A stretch of 64,000 bases of DNA from Siniperca chuatsi (taxonomy: Eukaryota > Chordata > Actinopteri > Centrarchiformes > Sinipercidae): the NCBI RefSeq assembly GCF_020085105.1, contig NC_058052.1:20455733-20519732 (forward strand), written 5' to 3'. A program made the translations under genes and the position numbers. This document shows positions 11,655 to 24,029 of this stretch, one piece after another. The stretch's first letter is position 1, and the number at the start of each line of letters is the position of its first letter. The notes under the pieces are model-generated. The model saw only the letters and a program-made list of their open reading frames with translations, was not told the origin of the DNA and searched no databases.

Positions 11655-12119
11655 ATACTTATATTACTCACATTGTGGGGACAAAAATCTGTTCACACAG
11701 TCACATTATGAGGACTCGCCTGACAAAAACTTGGTCCCCACAAGGTAAACTGATCAATTTTAGGGTTAAGGTTTGGTTTTAGGTTTGGCATGTAGTCTTC
11801 AGTGGATAAATGCAAGTCAATGTAATGTCTTCCTAAGAGACAAAAACAAGTTATTGTGTGTGTGTGACAGCGAGCCAGCCACCAGGCAGCCAGCAGAGAC
11901 AGTGCATCAGCAGGGGCCAGGGCTGTGGACATATGTCTCCTCCGTCCCTCACCCACCCACACCCCCTTCAGTCCTCCTAAGAGGGTGCCAACCCCTCGCA
12001 TCCTCCCTCCGTCCCGCTTCAACTCAACTCCCCCCACACTGTCCAGAGACCTGTCGGGCCATCTGTTGAAGCAGGACCAGAGGAGCTGGTCTACTGGTCT
12101 AGAGGAAATGCTACTGTAG
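11521..12119 (+). CDS. Unrecognised two-exon coding-like segment (3' end of a gene)
   Basis: Exon A (11521-11620) follows the acceptor 'tttggctcag', ends at a consensus GTAAGT donor, and reads openly (TDMVTSLSGRVGLLG..., then ...GEELYCSDLPALV). Exon B, joined through the AG at 11878, keeps the frame and runs to TAG at 12117-12119. Its reading is Pro/Ser-rich with SPP, TPR and STPP proline-directed sites (SPTHTPFSPPKRVPTPRI...) and it ends RSWSTGLEEMLL. The alternative acceptor AG at 11870 also fits exon A but in another frame, stopping at 12069 with a less protein-like reading. No start exon was found, so upstream exons would have to lie further 5' or the segment is a remnant. The product is not recognised and no function is proposed. 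A (CT)n tract precedes exon A and a (GT)n tract follows its donor. Confidence 0.4.
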
Positions 12120-13210
12120 CATGGCTATGTGGCTAGCCTGACTGTCGCTAACTATCAGGGGTATTTTATGTGTTTGTGTGTGTGTGTTTGTGTGTGTCGG
12201 GGCATCTCAAGGAAGATGGTCCCTTGCACATTTGTCCAACAAAAACAAATTGTTGTATTTTTGGGAGGACTTTTATCATCTAAGCTTGGTCGTAAAGGAC
12301 CATACCATTAAAAAATGTGCCTATATAAGTAATTCATGAGAAAACAGCACATTATTTCTCATATATATAAAAAGTTTAATTTATAAGCAATTTAATACCA
12401 ACATAAATTTAATACACTCAGAGTTTTTTTTTTGTGCAATCTAGCCCCGGTCAGACATGCACCACCATCAGTCTGATGACAGTTTAACATGTCGGTCTCG
12501 TGTCTGAATAAGCACCCTGGTCACAACGGCAATCCTACTAGGTCGGACATTTCCGTATCACTTTCAACACGGCAGAAGTCTGAAGAATTGAATGCCTTCA
12601 GATTGTTAACGTAAAGGCTTCAGCAGCACAAGCACAAGGTAGAATTTGCTATCTAATAACTTGCAAAAATGAAGTGAGTTCACTGCTAGAGGTGATGGTG
12701 AGCGTCAGTCTAGGTAATTTATCACAGTGATCATTTGGTCATCTTTTTAAAAAATTGTCAACGTTTTGTTTTGTTTGTTTGTTTCATCACATTGTAATGT
12801 CAAACTGTCCTCATTGTCACATTTAGGGATGCTCTGAGCAAAAAAGTGACATGCGGAAAAATCAGCACAATCACAAGCTTTGTTCTCAATAAATTAAGCT
12901 TCTGAGACAAAGAACCAGCAAACATGGGCATTGTGAAAATGATCAAAAGCAGCATCCTGTACACACCAAATGTTTTTTGTTTTTTTTTACCTGCATTACC
13001 ATGTGACCAAAAATAAAGGGGATACATTTTTACTGTGATGGATCCCTTTTCTTAAGTAAATTTTAAATCAAAACTTTCATAGTTTAGAGGTGAAACCTTC
13101 GACTAAAAGCTAAGAGCCAATCTTAAACCTGCAGTGCAAAACCTTTGTCTCCCCCTTCTGGCAGTGAGAGTAATTACCCAAACACTGTCGATGCATGCTT
13201 ATGACACATG
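12120..13210. other. Unannotated DNA
   Basis: If the preceding coding segment is real, its 3' UTR would begin here. Otherwise nothing was recognised. Confidence 0.35.
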
Positions 13211-13218
13211 CCTACAGT

Positions 13219-13576
13219 CAGTAATGGAAAGGACATTTACTCAAGTACTGTACTTAATAATAAATTTGGGGTACTTGTACTCCAAACAATCAATCGGTTA
13301 ATAATTAATTGAGCTCCACCTAAACCAACGACAACAGTAAAATCCTGCTTTTACATTAAAGCATCAGTAATAATAATCTAACGATATAATATATAATAGT
13401 ATAACAGTCACAGGGGATATTTCTCTGCATTGAGTAGCTATTTTTACTTTTAATACTTTAAGTACATTTTCCTGATTATACTTACATACTTTTCCTTAAG
13501 TAACATTTTGTATTTTTACAGTGTGGTATAAGTACTTTTACTTAAGTAAAAGATCTGAATACTCCCTCCACCGCTG
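13219..13576 (+). mobile_element. hAT-like MITE (CAGTGGTGG family)
   Basis: The element runs from 'cagtaatgga' to '...ctccaccgctg' and is flanked by CCTACAGT (13211-13218) and CCTACAGG (13577-13584), a 7/8-matching target duplication. Its uninterrupted 'tacttttacttaagtaaaag' near 13534 is the empty-site reference for the insertion at 37.28 kb. Confidence 0.85.
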
Positions 13577-13584
13577 CCTACAGG

Positions 13585-14465
13585 GAGCTCGCCCCAGGCT
13601 CGTGTTCAGAAATAGTTACAGAGAAAATACAGAGATATTTCCACAATTCCAAGACAATAATCCAGAGTAAGATCTACATAGCTGACTCCATCAGGCTTAT
13701 AATACTCCATCAAAACTTTTAAAATGATGAGGAAAATAATACTTTTATTCTGCACCTTTCTAAAAGCTCTATGGATGTTTTTTGTTTTTTTTAAATATTC
13801 GCCTACATAAACGTGTTATCATTATAACCTTTACTGCAAAATACAGAGAGATTGACCAGGCGGTGATAAGCTTAATCAGCACTGTGTGAACTCATTTGGC
13901 AATGGCTTGAATGTAACAGACGTTCATTTATATGTAAAAGTCCCGCACTCCAACTTTAAAACTTGTGGTATGCTTTGGAAAATGGTCAGCAGGGATGTAA
14001 AACATATGCATTGTATACTCAACTGGCCAACAATATTCAAAACCAGCTGTATGGTCCTTTAAGCAGTCTTATAAACAAGTGTACAGGAACCAGCAGGAAA
14101 ATGGCTGAATGATCCCACTGAGAGCTCAACACCTGCACACACTCAGCTCAACGAAACGGCTGCCCTCATAGGCTGCAATGTCTTTCCCTCATTTTGGAGA
14201 TCTGCTCTGTAGATCTGGTCTGTGTTAGCTATAGTGTACAGAAACCTGATACATTTAAATGTTCCTGCATGGAGATATTTAAGCATAGCTGTGGCATTAA
14301 ACACACTCCATCCATTTCCAGACATTTTTTCTATTAATAAACAACAAAAACATGCAAAAACTTTCAAAATCCTTCGCAACTCAAATGTCACATCCTATAT
14401 TCATATTTCTGTAGTTAATCAGTTAAAAAGTTGTAAAAATCAAACAGGAATAAAAATATTTAAAT
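13585..14465. other. Unannotated DNA
   Basis: No gene or clear repeat was seen. Confidence 0.35.
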
Positions 14466-14469
14466 ACTA

Positions 14470-14757
14470 AAACCACTAACACACTAGAGTTTAAATCATT
14501 ATTTTCATTACTGATTAATCCATGAATAAATTTCTATCTTTAAAATCTCAGAAAATACTGAAAATGCCTTCAAATAGTTTGTTTTCTTGAACCAACTGTC
14601 CAAAATCCAATTTACAAGAATAACAAAACAGAGAAAAGCATTAAATCCTCACATTTTAGAAGCTGAAACCAGAGAACTTTTGATTAATTTTTGGTGATAC
14701 ATTTTCTGTCAATTGAATAATCAATTAATCAACTAATCGCTTTAGCACCAGACAAGT
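14470..14757. mobile_element. ATTAATCG-type dispersed element, copy 1
   Basis: It ends in 'aatcaattaatcaactaatcgctttagca', a degraded form of the end seen in the 36.8- and 56.1-kb copies. All copies share inverted ends rich in ATTAATC and an interior with 'tgctattttct'-like phrases. It is non-coding and probably a non-autonomous DNA element. Confidence 0.5.
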
Positions 14758-14759
14758 CT

Positions 14760-17280
14760 TTCGACTGTCCATGCTGACAAAGCAGGGCAGATTCTTCTCA
14801 ACCTTGAAAATCACGGTTATAATGGGGGTTTAAATCATGTAGCGTGTTCCCGGCTCGGTACATCTTATTCGGGCAATCTAGACTAAGCCAAGCGAGTTTA
14901 GCGAGGTCTAGTGTGTGTGTGTGTGTGTGTTTGCGTGTGTTGGTTGGACCCTCCGCGGCTGTGTGTGTGGGTGGTTGCCTCCACCCATTAGAACGGGTCA
15001 TCTCTCTCTCATGGAAAGTTTTCACGGCTGTAGAGCGGATTAGGAGCAGGGAGAGAGAGGAGGCGAGAGAGGAGGAGAGATTATTGGGCCGGCTGGAAGG
15101 AGGAAGGAGATAATCACAAAAAGAGAGCATTAGCATCTACACTTCAGCGTTTGTTTGTGGTATGTAGCTGACACTCATCCGGAGTGCCCAGGTTTACAGT
15201 GAGTGCAAATGGAGGAACAAGTGAAGGCTGGCATCTCGGCACAAGTGGCCTTTTAACAAAGATGAGAGAAGGTCTGAAGAGAAGAGAGAGGAGAATGTTG
15301 GGTTAAAGTGAGACTGTACTAACACAGTTATAATTACATATTTACACAATACCACTAGACCTTAAAAGCGAGGAAATAAGACTGATGTTTCCATCCAGCT
15401 GTCAAAAGCTGGGCTTAAGTTGTACATGTTGTTGTTGGTTCATGCACTGATTCAAGGTTCAAAGCCAAAGAAATGCCGCAAACAATGATCTACTGGCCAC
15501 AGACTCACAGTTAGCTGTGTGACCATTTGTAGAGGGTGAGATGTGTTGCAGGATTTAGTTTCTGACCAAAGATACTTTTATTGTTGTGAAATAAACTATT
15601 CACCAGGCCATCAGCTCATGCCAACCAATTTTCTGCTATTTACTAAACACAATTTATTGTGTAGGCTACTTTTCAATTAAACAACAAGAATTCAGCTACA
15701 ATTCAATTACATTTAAATTGCTGAATATCTATTTCAAAACACACTTTGAGTCACTGAACCAAACGCTCTTTCAAAAACACACTTGGAGTTTCTTGGAGTT
15801 TGGTCCTCAACAAACCGATTGCTGACAGAAGCGTCAGTGCTCATGCTTAAGCACACAGCATGTTATATATAGTGAAAAACACTGACAAGTCAACGATGCA
15901 TACAACTTGAATGTGTGAAAAGTGTAACTGAAACTCAGTGTTGCACGGTGAGCGATGCCCTGTGAATTAGCTTGAAGATACCACAAGATTTGGTTCCAAT
16001 CTGACACCAAGTAATACAGGCCCAGAATCACCAAGATCAACACCGATTTATTATTAAAGGCTGCTAATGTACTGTCATGTAGGGAGAGCGATGTGATTTA
16101 TGAGGTGAATGCATCATTAATATGCTACTTCTGAATACATCGCCAAACATCATTTCTTTTTACTTTCTTTTATACTGTTAATGATTTCATCACATGCACG
16201 TTAAGACCCAAGACCGTTTATGAAGGTAAATAAATGTGTACTGTGTGTCTTCTCTGAACAAATATGGTGATGGCTACGAGCATGCACACAACAGCAGCAG
16301 AGACAGAAAGAGTGCATGCACTAAGAAGAGTTTTGCCCAGAATGTGGTCTGAGATGAGTCCTTTTTGGTACCAACTCTAATATTGCTATTTAAAACAAGA
16401 CTTAGTATCGGTAGTATCAGTGCTTTAGGTATTAATCTTTGCACCCCTGCATTAATCTTTGCACCCCTGCTATGAATAAAAGTACCGCCATTTAAAAAAA
16501 AAAGTTGTGTTGTTTGTTGTTGTTTAGTGTAGTAATGAAATCTGAAGTTTCAGATGTTTCTTATTAAATTCAACGTAGCCTTTCAGCTACCGCATGTTCT
16601 CATTTTCTCTCTTTCAAGTCATTGCTGGTCACCCTGTATTATTAGTGTATGCTAAAATTTGCTGGTGCACCAGACAAAGCTATTCACTGAGCTGATTTTG
16701 GGGCCTAACATCCCATCGTAAAACACCAAAAGGTAAATGTAGTGTTTTTAGGTTTAAGACATAAGTTACCATGCTAGCTATTAGGACCATCTTCTGAATC
16801 TAGAAACAGTTTTTTATGTTATAGTATTCTGTTGCTGCTGTGATTAACTTAAATGACAAAATAACCCTCTAGTGTCTCGTGTAGTCTTGTCTAATACTTC
16901 TAATTTCTGAGTATGTTGTAGTGGTGATTTATAGCCAACTTTCAGCTTTATATTCCTTTAACACCCTTTCTCAGTGTGTAAGACACATCAGAAAACATCT
17001 GTCAACATGTCACATCACACAGTCACTCTAAAAAAAATCTTAAAGTGTCATCGTGTCCCATCTCATATTCATAATGAATTGCTGCTATGATAGTCAAAGA
17101 TCTTTTAACGAGCATATATGACTGTCTTTATGGAATGTTTACTTCATATCTTAGTGGGTTTCTGAATGGAGCCTGAAGGTGATTAAGACTAAAGAGAACC
17201 AAAACATTAAACTCGACAAAGTTTCTCATATACAATTTGAGTTTGAACCATAGTCTTAACTGCTGTCTCTCTCATTCACA
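14760..17280. other. Unannotated DNA
   Basis: It contains a short (GT)n tract near 14909-14931 and a 20-bp direct duplication (gcattaatctttgcacccct type) at about 16431-16471. No gene was recognised. Confidence 0.35.
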
Positions 17281-17419
17281 CACACAAACAAACACACACA
17301 CACACACACACACACACGAGGAGCATCAGCCGCCAGTTGGTCTTAAAGAGGCAAATTCCTCTGCAGCATTTTCTCAACATCGTAAAGCGTCTGCCATTAA
17401 AACGATGTTTTTTCAATCC

Positions 17420-17745
17420 GTCTGCTCTCCCTGACATTTCCAGATAACGTTGGCGTTAGGTTGATTTGGGGGAATTTGCACACCATATGTTGCTGTGTCA
17501 AACACCTACATTTAAGCGGGATATGGCTCTGCATTCCCTAATAGCAGCATCATTGGAGCTTGTTTATCTAATGTGCCTGTTAATGTTATTTATTGGGAGT
17601 CTGCCCGCTATCCGGTTCCTCCATGCATGCTAAGGAGACAGACATGAGATATGCAAATGCTAACGTCGGCCCAACTTCACAGCAGTAAAACAGAGCATTT
17701 GCATTTGATGTAGCACATAATAAATTGGTTATTAGCATTTTAAAT
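17420..17745. promoter_or_regulatory. Possible regulatory block with inverted octamer pair
   Basis: Unique sequence without an open frame contains the POU octamer ATGCAAAT (17651-17658) and its inverse ATTTGCAT (17697-17704), 38 bp apart, followed by TTATTAGCATTTTAAAT. An (AC)n tract lies upstream at about 17297-17318. The motifs are exact; enhancer function is inferred. Confidence 0.35.
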
Positions 17746-19337
17746 GCGTCAAACAAACTTGAAAAATGTGGCCTGTGCTGGTGTGGTTTTTATTATTGCT
17801 GCATGCAGTCAAAACACACATACACATGCCACACGTGCCTTCAAACACGTACAGAAAAGTGTACATGAGCAGACACATAAATATGAAACTGCTGTAAACA
17901 GGAGCAAACTGATGTCACAAGGCAAAGAGTCAAAGGACAGATGATGTGTTTGATGAAGTTGTTCTTCACTCTCTCTGTCTCTTTCTCTCTCATGCCATAA
18001 ACTTTCTCTCAGAGCATTAAAATATGCAGGCAATTCATTTCACGGACGATTCATCTGTCCAGCCCCAGAAAAGAAGGTCTGGTTTCAGCTTTGACAAGCA
18101 ACAGTGATGAACAATCTGAGTTAACAGTAACCACTGTTGTCTCTGTACCACGAGGCCTGCTGGTGATTCATGAATGAGCCTCAAGTCAGAGGAGTGTTGA
18201 CCTTTGAAACTGTTGAAACACAAGGTCAACCACTGAAAAACTGATTTTATACACACATAGAGTGCCTACTTGCTTTTAATTATGCATTGACGTGTGCATT
18301 ATGGCTACCCCACATATACAGCGTTTCTTTGGACTGTTGGTTGTACGCAACCTCAGAAATGAAAGCAAATTAATGGTGGGGACAGTAAAGTAAGGTCAGC
18401 AGCAGACGCCGAACAAATGACAGCAACAATACTGGAAAGATTTGAGTAGTGTATATCTGTATGTAGGCCCGGTAGGACATGATTAGGTTTGATGGTAATT
18501 GTGATTATTGCTTGAGCCATTCATTCATTTTAACTGGAGTGGCCATATTGGTGATATATCCATCCCCGACCTGAGCATTAACTTTAGCCCCATCAGCAGC
18601 ACCGTCGTCCTGTCCCATCCAGATAGACGTGTCTCTTTTTCAGTTCATTTGCAGGTGACGTGAGCACCAACTGTGTTATTTCCTCTTTATCTGTTTTGGA
18701 AAATGTAAGACAGTATTAAGGAGGCTTTTTGATGTTATGACTCTACTTGAGCAACATTTGATTGTCTTCTTGGTCCCAAAAATAGTGATGGCGAACGTTA
18801 ATGTTGCAGTGGGCAGGATTCTTATGTAAAATACAATCTAATCATATAGTATTTAATTTAATTTTAAACGAAGATGTCATTACCCATTAATAAGAAAATA
18901 ACATACAAAGTATGTTTCCATCCAACTGTTTTTATGACCATTTTCTGTTTGTGCATAAAAAAACCTGAGCGGGGTCGAAAGTCGAAATATTAAAAAAAAG
19001 CTTTTGTGAGGCTTAGTGCTTGACTGAGGTGGAAAAAATGTTTTGTTGATAAAAAGAAAATGGAAACAGACTTGGCAACTGTTATCAACTTACTCCTTGA
19101 AGAAAAATACCCTTTATTTAATGGCTGGTTCTTTTCTCTTCTCGACTAAAATAACCAAGATTTTGGATGGTTAATGTTTAATTTCCCCTGACAATCTCAG
19201 ACTGAGTAAGAAAGAACAAGCACACAGCGCTGGAGGAGAGCTGTCTGAATTGGTTTTTCATTAGCAGTTAATGATGTGATAATCTTTCTAACAGTAACCA
19301 GGCCTTACACCCTGCAGCCTGCAACACTCCTCTAATG

Positions 19338-19340
<3 letters not shown>
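17746..19340. other. Unannotated DNA
   Basis: No gene or clear repeat was seen. Confidence 0.35.

Positions 19341-19399
<59 letters not shown>
19341..19399 (+). repeat. (TG)n microsatellite, about 59 bp
   Basis: Perfect TG dinucleotides. Confidence 0.97.
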
Positions 19400-19400
<1 letters not shown>

Positions 19401-20064
19401 TGTTTTCTTGTGTGTGTCTGCAGTCCCACATACATATGTTTGTATGAGAGTACCGTATTTGTGAATGTGCATGGTTACAACCCTGTGTGTGTGACGATCT
19501 TGTTACATGAGATGGATGGACACACACACACACATACATGCATGTGCACAAGCCCGACCTGATCTGAACTTTCCTCTCTACATGTAACCCCACTCACACA
19601 CCCTCACCCCATCACACCAGCTTAAATTCTACATGTTAAGCTCTCTGCTTCTCTCCCTCTTTCTCTCAAACACACACAAACATACTCGCTTTCGTTCTCT
19701 GCTTGCAGAGACCCCTGCTTCATTTTCTGGTCATGTGAACCCATTGCGAGGGGGCGAAGCGGACACAAAGTGACACAGGGAGCAGTATGGGGAGGAGAGG
19801 GGAGGGCGAGGCTGCAGCCTGAAAGGAGGCGATGGGAGGTGTCTGATTGTCCCACGCTGAAAGGGACAGTTAAAAGGAGAACCTTGTTGCAAAAGCTGGT
19901 GGGCCGGGCTGAAGGCTGGTTAAGTACCGGTGGTGTGTGTAACTCTGTGTGTGTGTGTCTTTGTGTGCTTGTGTCTATGTGAGTCTAATGAAGAGGAGGA
20001 GGAGAGTGACTGATGACCGAGGTGAGGATGATACTGGAGATCATGATTAGAAAGGTTAAAGTAT

Positions 20065-20710
20065 AGTATAAGAATAGTTTGACATTTTGGGAAATATGCT
20101 TACGCTTATTAGAAAATCGAAACCACTCTCATATCTGTCTGTTAGATATGAAACTACAGCTAGCAGACAGTTAGCTTAGCTTAGCATAATAACTGAAAAC
20201 AGGGGGAAACAGCTAGTCTGGCTCTGTCCAAAGGTAACAAAATTTGCCTATCAGCACCTCTAATATGTTATATCTTGTTTGTTGTTTATTTAATCTGTAC
20301 AAAAACCAAAGTGTAAAAACGACAATTAGCCGTTTTATAGGAGTTATGTTCAGGACTATTTCTAGGCTCTGAGCAGTTGCCAGGCAACCAGTAGAGAATC
20401 CAAGAAGTTACTGGTCATGGCCAAGAAATATTCAGACACATAACCCCCTGTAAAAAAAACTGCAAATTGTCGTTTTTACACTTTGGTTTTTGAACGGATT
20501 AAACAAATGACATATAACGTGTTAATACTGAGCTTTAGCGGAGCTGATATGCTAACCGTTTCCCCCTGTTGTCAGTGTTTGCGCTAAGCTAACCGGCTGC
20601 TGGCTGTAGCTTCATATTTAACAGACAGGCATGAGAGTGATATTGATCTTCTCGTCTAATTCTCCACCAGAAAGTGAATAAGTGTATGCTTCAGAAAGCT
20701 TTGAGATGCC
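20065..20710. mobile_element. Long foldback MITE
   Basis: The element is an imperfect palindrome. Left-arm phrases 'cagttagcttagcttagca' and 'caaagtgtaaaaacgacaatt' return as inverse complements near 20590 and 20465. The outer left end 'aatagtttgacattttggga' matches the right end of the element at 168-354. It is non-coding. Confidence 0.75.
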
Positions 20711-20714
20711 ACAT

Positions 20715-20990
20715 TTGTATCAGAGCATGTTCAGACAGAATGAAATAAGAACATGAAGGTATGTTTCTTCATTAGTGAAATGTTAATTTGACTTGTTTTT
20801 GCTTAATTAACGCCAATGTCTTCCAAGAACAAAACAGCCCCACAAATATTAATTAGGACCTCAATATTCATGTTGGCGGAGATGGTTGTGAGGTCTGTAA
20901 TTAACGAGCTTTTAATTGTTTGATCGTCTCCTTAATTAAAGGCTTGCTATAATATGAAGGTTTGTTTACTTTTCACAAAACAGGAAATCT
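20715..20990. promoter_or_regulatory. Possible regulatory block rich in TAATTA sites
   Basis: Four TTAATTA-type homeodomain cores occur within about 140 bp (near 20803, 20848, 20898 and 20931), in unique sequence about 10 kb upstream of olig3. Function is inferred only. Confidence 0.3.
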
Positions 20991-21396
20991 TATTGATATT
21001 CTCTTTTACCCAGAATTTACCCAAAGAAAACTAAGAAGGAAAAATAAGGCTTATAAAAGTTTTCTGAGAGGTGCAGTACATCTTTTTACTTTTAAAATGT
21101 AAAGCTCTCATTAAAAAAAATAAATTCTCAGAACTATTTTTGACGGAAGCTGGAGGGTTTTGTTTGGCTTCACTCTCAGATCTCAGTACTCGTGTTGCTG
21201 TCTTCCATCTGCCTTTCGAATGCTTCAACCTTTGTGAAATCTCTTTTTGTGAAACTTCAAACTGTGGTTTGATGGTGCCTTTGATGGGCAAAATTAAAGG
21301 AGTATAGATCAACAGTTACACTTGCATTTGGCATAATATACTGCAGTCCTGTTCGTACTCAGTGGAATGGAAAAAACCTTAAAATTCATTTTTCAG

Positions 21397-21472
21397 ATAG
21401 TCCTAAAAGAAACTACAGAACCTCCATCCAGGTAGAGCTCAATTATTCCTACTGGACCCTCCAGTCCTACAG
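21397..21472 (+). other. Isolated exon-like block
   Basis: This 76-bp open block lies between 'tttttcag' and 'AG|gtgagt' and reads SPKRNYRTSIQVELNYS and onward. No partner exon was identified, so it may be chance or a remnant. Confidence 0.2.
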
Positions 21473-21524
21473 GTGAGTCCAGTAATTTATGTGTTTTGTA
21501 TGATATTTTAATTTTAATTTTAAC

Positions 21525-22440
21525 ATAACGAACAACCTCTCAAAGGAAAAACAAAAATCCCCACTGTGCAAGCAAACAAGCAAAGTTTTTGTTGTTCCCT
21601 TTGACAATATACAGTAAGGCAATCTCTCCAAAGCAAGACAGGCTGTAAGTTACTTCTGTAGAAGATAAAGTGTGTCCATATTCTTCGAGAAGAGTGCAAA
21701 CATCCTTCCAGCCAGAGACAATGAGCAAGTAACAACAAACATAGCCCCTGAGGTACGCAGTACACAGTTTGACTGGAAGAGAAACTTCTTTGCCAATTAC
21801 ATGGTTTATATATTCAGCAACCTTCCTCCAGAATCACTGTAGCCTTAGACATCAACATAAACAATGTATTAATGCAGCAGTCATTGCAACCGTTTGTAAT
21901 GTAATAACTTACATGTTGTATTTACTGACTGTGGCTGGGCCTTGTAACTTGCCATTTCTCAATCTTCATGTATATCGTCCTTCATATCTATTTTCCATGC
22001 ATCTTATTTTCTGGAAGAGGAGTCTGCTGAATGTGATTACAGCAAGTAATAAAACAAATCGATTGCAGCATGAAGGGACAGCTCCAGTCCAATTTTTTAG
22101 GATCATTCCAACAATTTACTGTAAGTGTTTTCGCACATGGAATCTCAGGAGTTTGTCGTCTTGTCATTAAATTAATTGGATGATGTTTAAAACTAAAAGT
22201 GGTTCACTGAATCCTCCCTGCACCAAAAAACGAAGGGCTTTCTTCAATATTGTTAGTGTTGAATAATTTATCAAAAACAGTACAGGGTCTTGAAAGATAG
22301 TCATGTAAATATCTATTCTTTGAAATTGTCAGATTATGATGTCTAGATTTAGACAGATTAGTTCTGTATACAACAGCTGAGCAAGTTATTACACTGAGTG
22401 TTATCATAAACTTTGTCGTGTCAATCTTGAAGATCCACAT
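21525..22440 (-). pseudogene. Possible L1-like retrotransposon C-terminal remnant
   Basis: On the minus strand an open run of nearly 100 codons reads FWRKVAEYINHVIGKEVSL and onward. It is preceded, after a frameshift, by TLFMLMSKATV. This resembles the 'HMFW.CP...FW' segment near the end of L1-type ORF2 proteins. Upstream frames are broken. The match is short, so the assignment is tentative. The 133-codon plus-strand frame here is antisense to it. Confidence 0.3.
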
Positions 22441-23485
22441 CCTTGAGTCTGAGGTAAACCTGAAATTTTATGTATTCTGGATTGATAGTGTCACAATCGT
22501 ACCATAAATATGATGTTTTTAACACCAATCTTTAAATTAAATTAATGAAAAATTAATCATAGAAACTTTATATCTCACTTTATTTTTTTTTTACTTTGTT
22601 TGAATTCACAATGGAATGTGTTTCTCTTTATTTATTTACTGTGAAAACTCTGCAAAAACTGTATCATACTGGACTGACATCTATATACAATATTGTATAT
22701 ATACTGTATATACATTGATAATAAAAAGTTATAGGCTACAATCATCATCTCATTTATAATTTTATCCTAAAACGTCTCTAAAACACACTGTAATTTGTTT
22801 AATTTCAAAACAGATGGAAAAACGTCTCGTAGCCTTTCATAAAGGTAGTTTTAACAAAATTGTTAAAAAACAGGTTATCCAGAAGTCAGTGTTCACACTT
22901 TGCTCTCTGTTTGCATTAGAAATTGCACTCGTATAATATGAAATTCTTCTCCTCCTTTAGGGAAAGACAACACAACATGTTCTTGTTTTCAGCCCAGTGG
23001 TTTGATTCAGTTAAAGCTTTGTTACCTCAAGCTGTGACAGAAAGTCTCTCATTAGTCTGTGCATGAGGCGAATTTGTGTGATGTTATTGTTGGAGGCAAT
23101 CATTTTATCAGGTAATCGTGTATCTATATTTACTCTCAACAGGTGTTTTATGACCCTAATTGTCCTTCAGTAAACTCAAAATTCAGCAACTGTAACTCGT
23201 TGGCAACCTACAGTACATGACACATTCCCCAAAGCAGAACAACTGGCCTAAGCTGTAGCTTTGATATCTTGATGTAATGACAGCAAATGAGGCCGTGATA
23301 TCGACAATCTCTCACCAAAAGTATATTTAGTGCCAGTGTTTCTCAAAATGAAGACCACATTTCCCATACAATATTTCACTTCCTTTCAAGAGGACAATAA
23401 TGTTTTATTTGTGGTGAAAGAATATTTCTCTCTTCCTGTTTTGTGCCGTAAAGCCAGGTGTGCTGTAAAGAAGGAAGTCATCAAA
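22441..23485. other. Unannotated A/T-rich DNA
   Basis: No gene or clear repeat was seen. Confidence 0.35.
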
Positions 23486-23490
23486 GTTGT

Positions 23491-23755
23491 TGGTTCTCAA
23501 CCTGTGGGTCGTCCCCTCCGTTACAAGATAAACAGGATAGGAACGCAGAGGAAAATATACACACCACCCCATATTATATTTATTTTTCCGGATGTTCCTC
23601 AAATGTTTTAGCTTATTTCATGTAAATTACGGGATATTTTCATATTTTCGGGTCTCTAGAAATTATTCAAACTGAACAAAACATAAAGCAGCAAAAAATG
23701 AGGGGTCACAAGTGGACATTGGTTTTTTTAAAAGGTCACAAGCCAGAGAAATTAG
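23491..23755 (+). mobile_element. hAT-like non-autonomous element (GGTTCTCAACCTGTGGGTC type)
   Basis: The start 'tggttctcaacctgtgggtc' and the later 'ggggtcacaagtggacattg' and 'aaggtcacaagcca' are end and interior phrases of a common fish element. A second copy is at 26.37-26.55 kb. Confidence 0.55.
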
Positions 23756-23829
23756 CCGAGATTCTCCTCCGAAGAACGACAGCATCAGCCGTTTCAGAAA
23801 GTTCCCCCAAAAAACTAATGTTTACGTGG

Positions 23830-24025
23830 TGGCTGTAGTCATTGTGAAGCGAGCAAAGGAAAAGTAAGATGACATTATTTGACAGTCACTATCGCTCCCT
23901 AACCTTATCCATGTGTTAATTATAACCATAACGACAAAGGTCCTATCATAAAATGCTTCTATGTGTCGTTCTAGAGGGCAGGGACAAACAATGTATTTTG
24001 TTGTTTAATTTGGGGGACTTGTTGT
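23830..24025 (-). repeat. Dispersed repeat family A, inverse copy
   Basis: 'aaaatgcttctatgtgtcgt' through 'acaatgtattttgttgttta' is the inverse complement of the start of the 48.58-kb copy. Confidence 0.65.
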
Positions 24026-24029
24026 CAAA

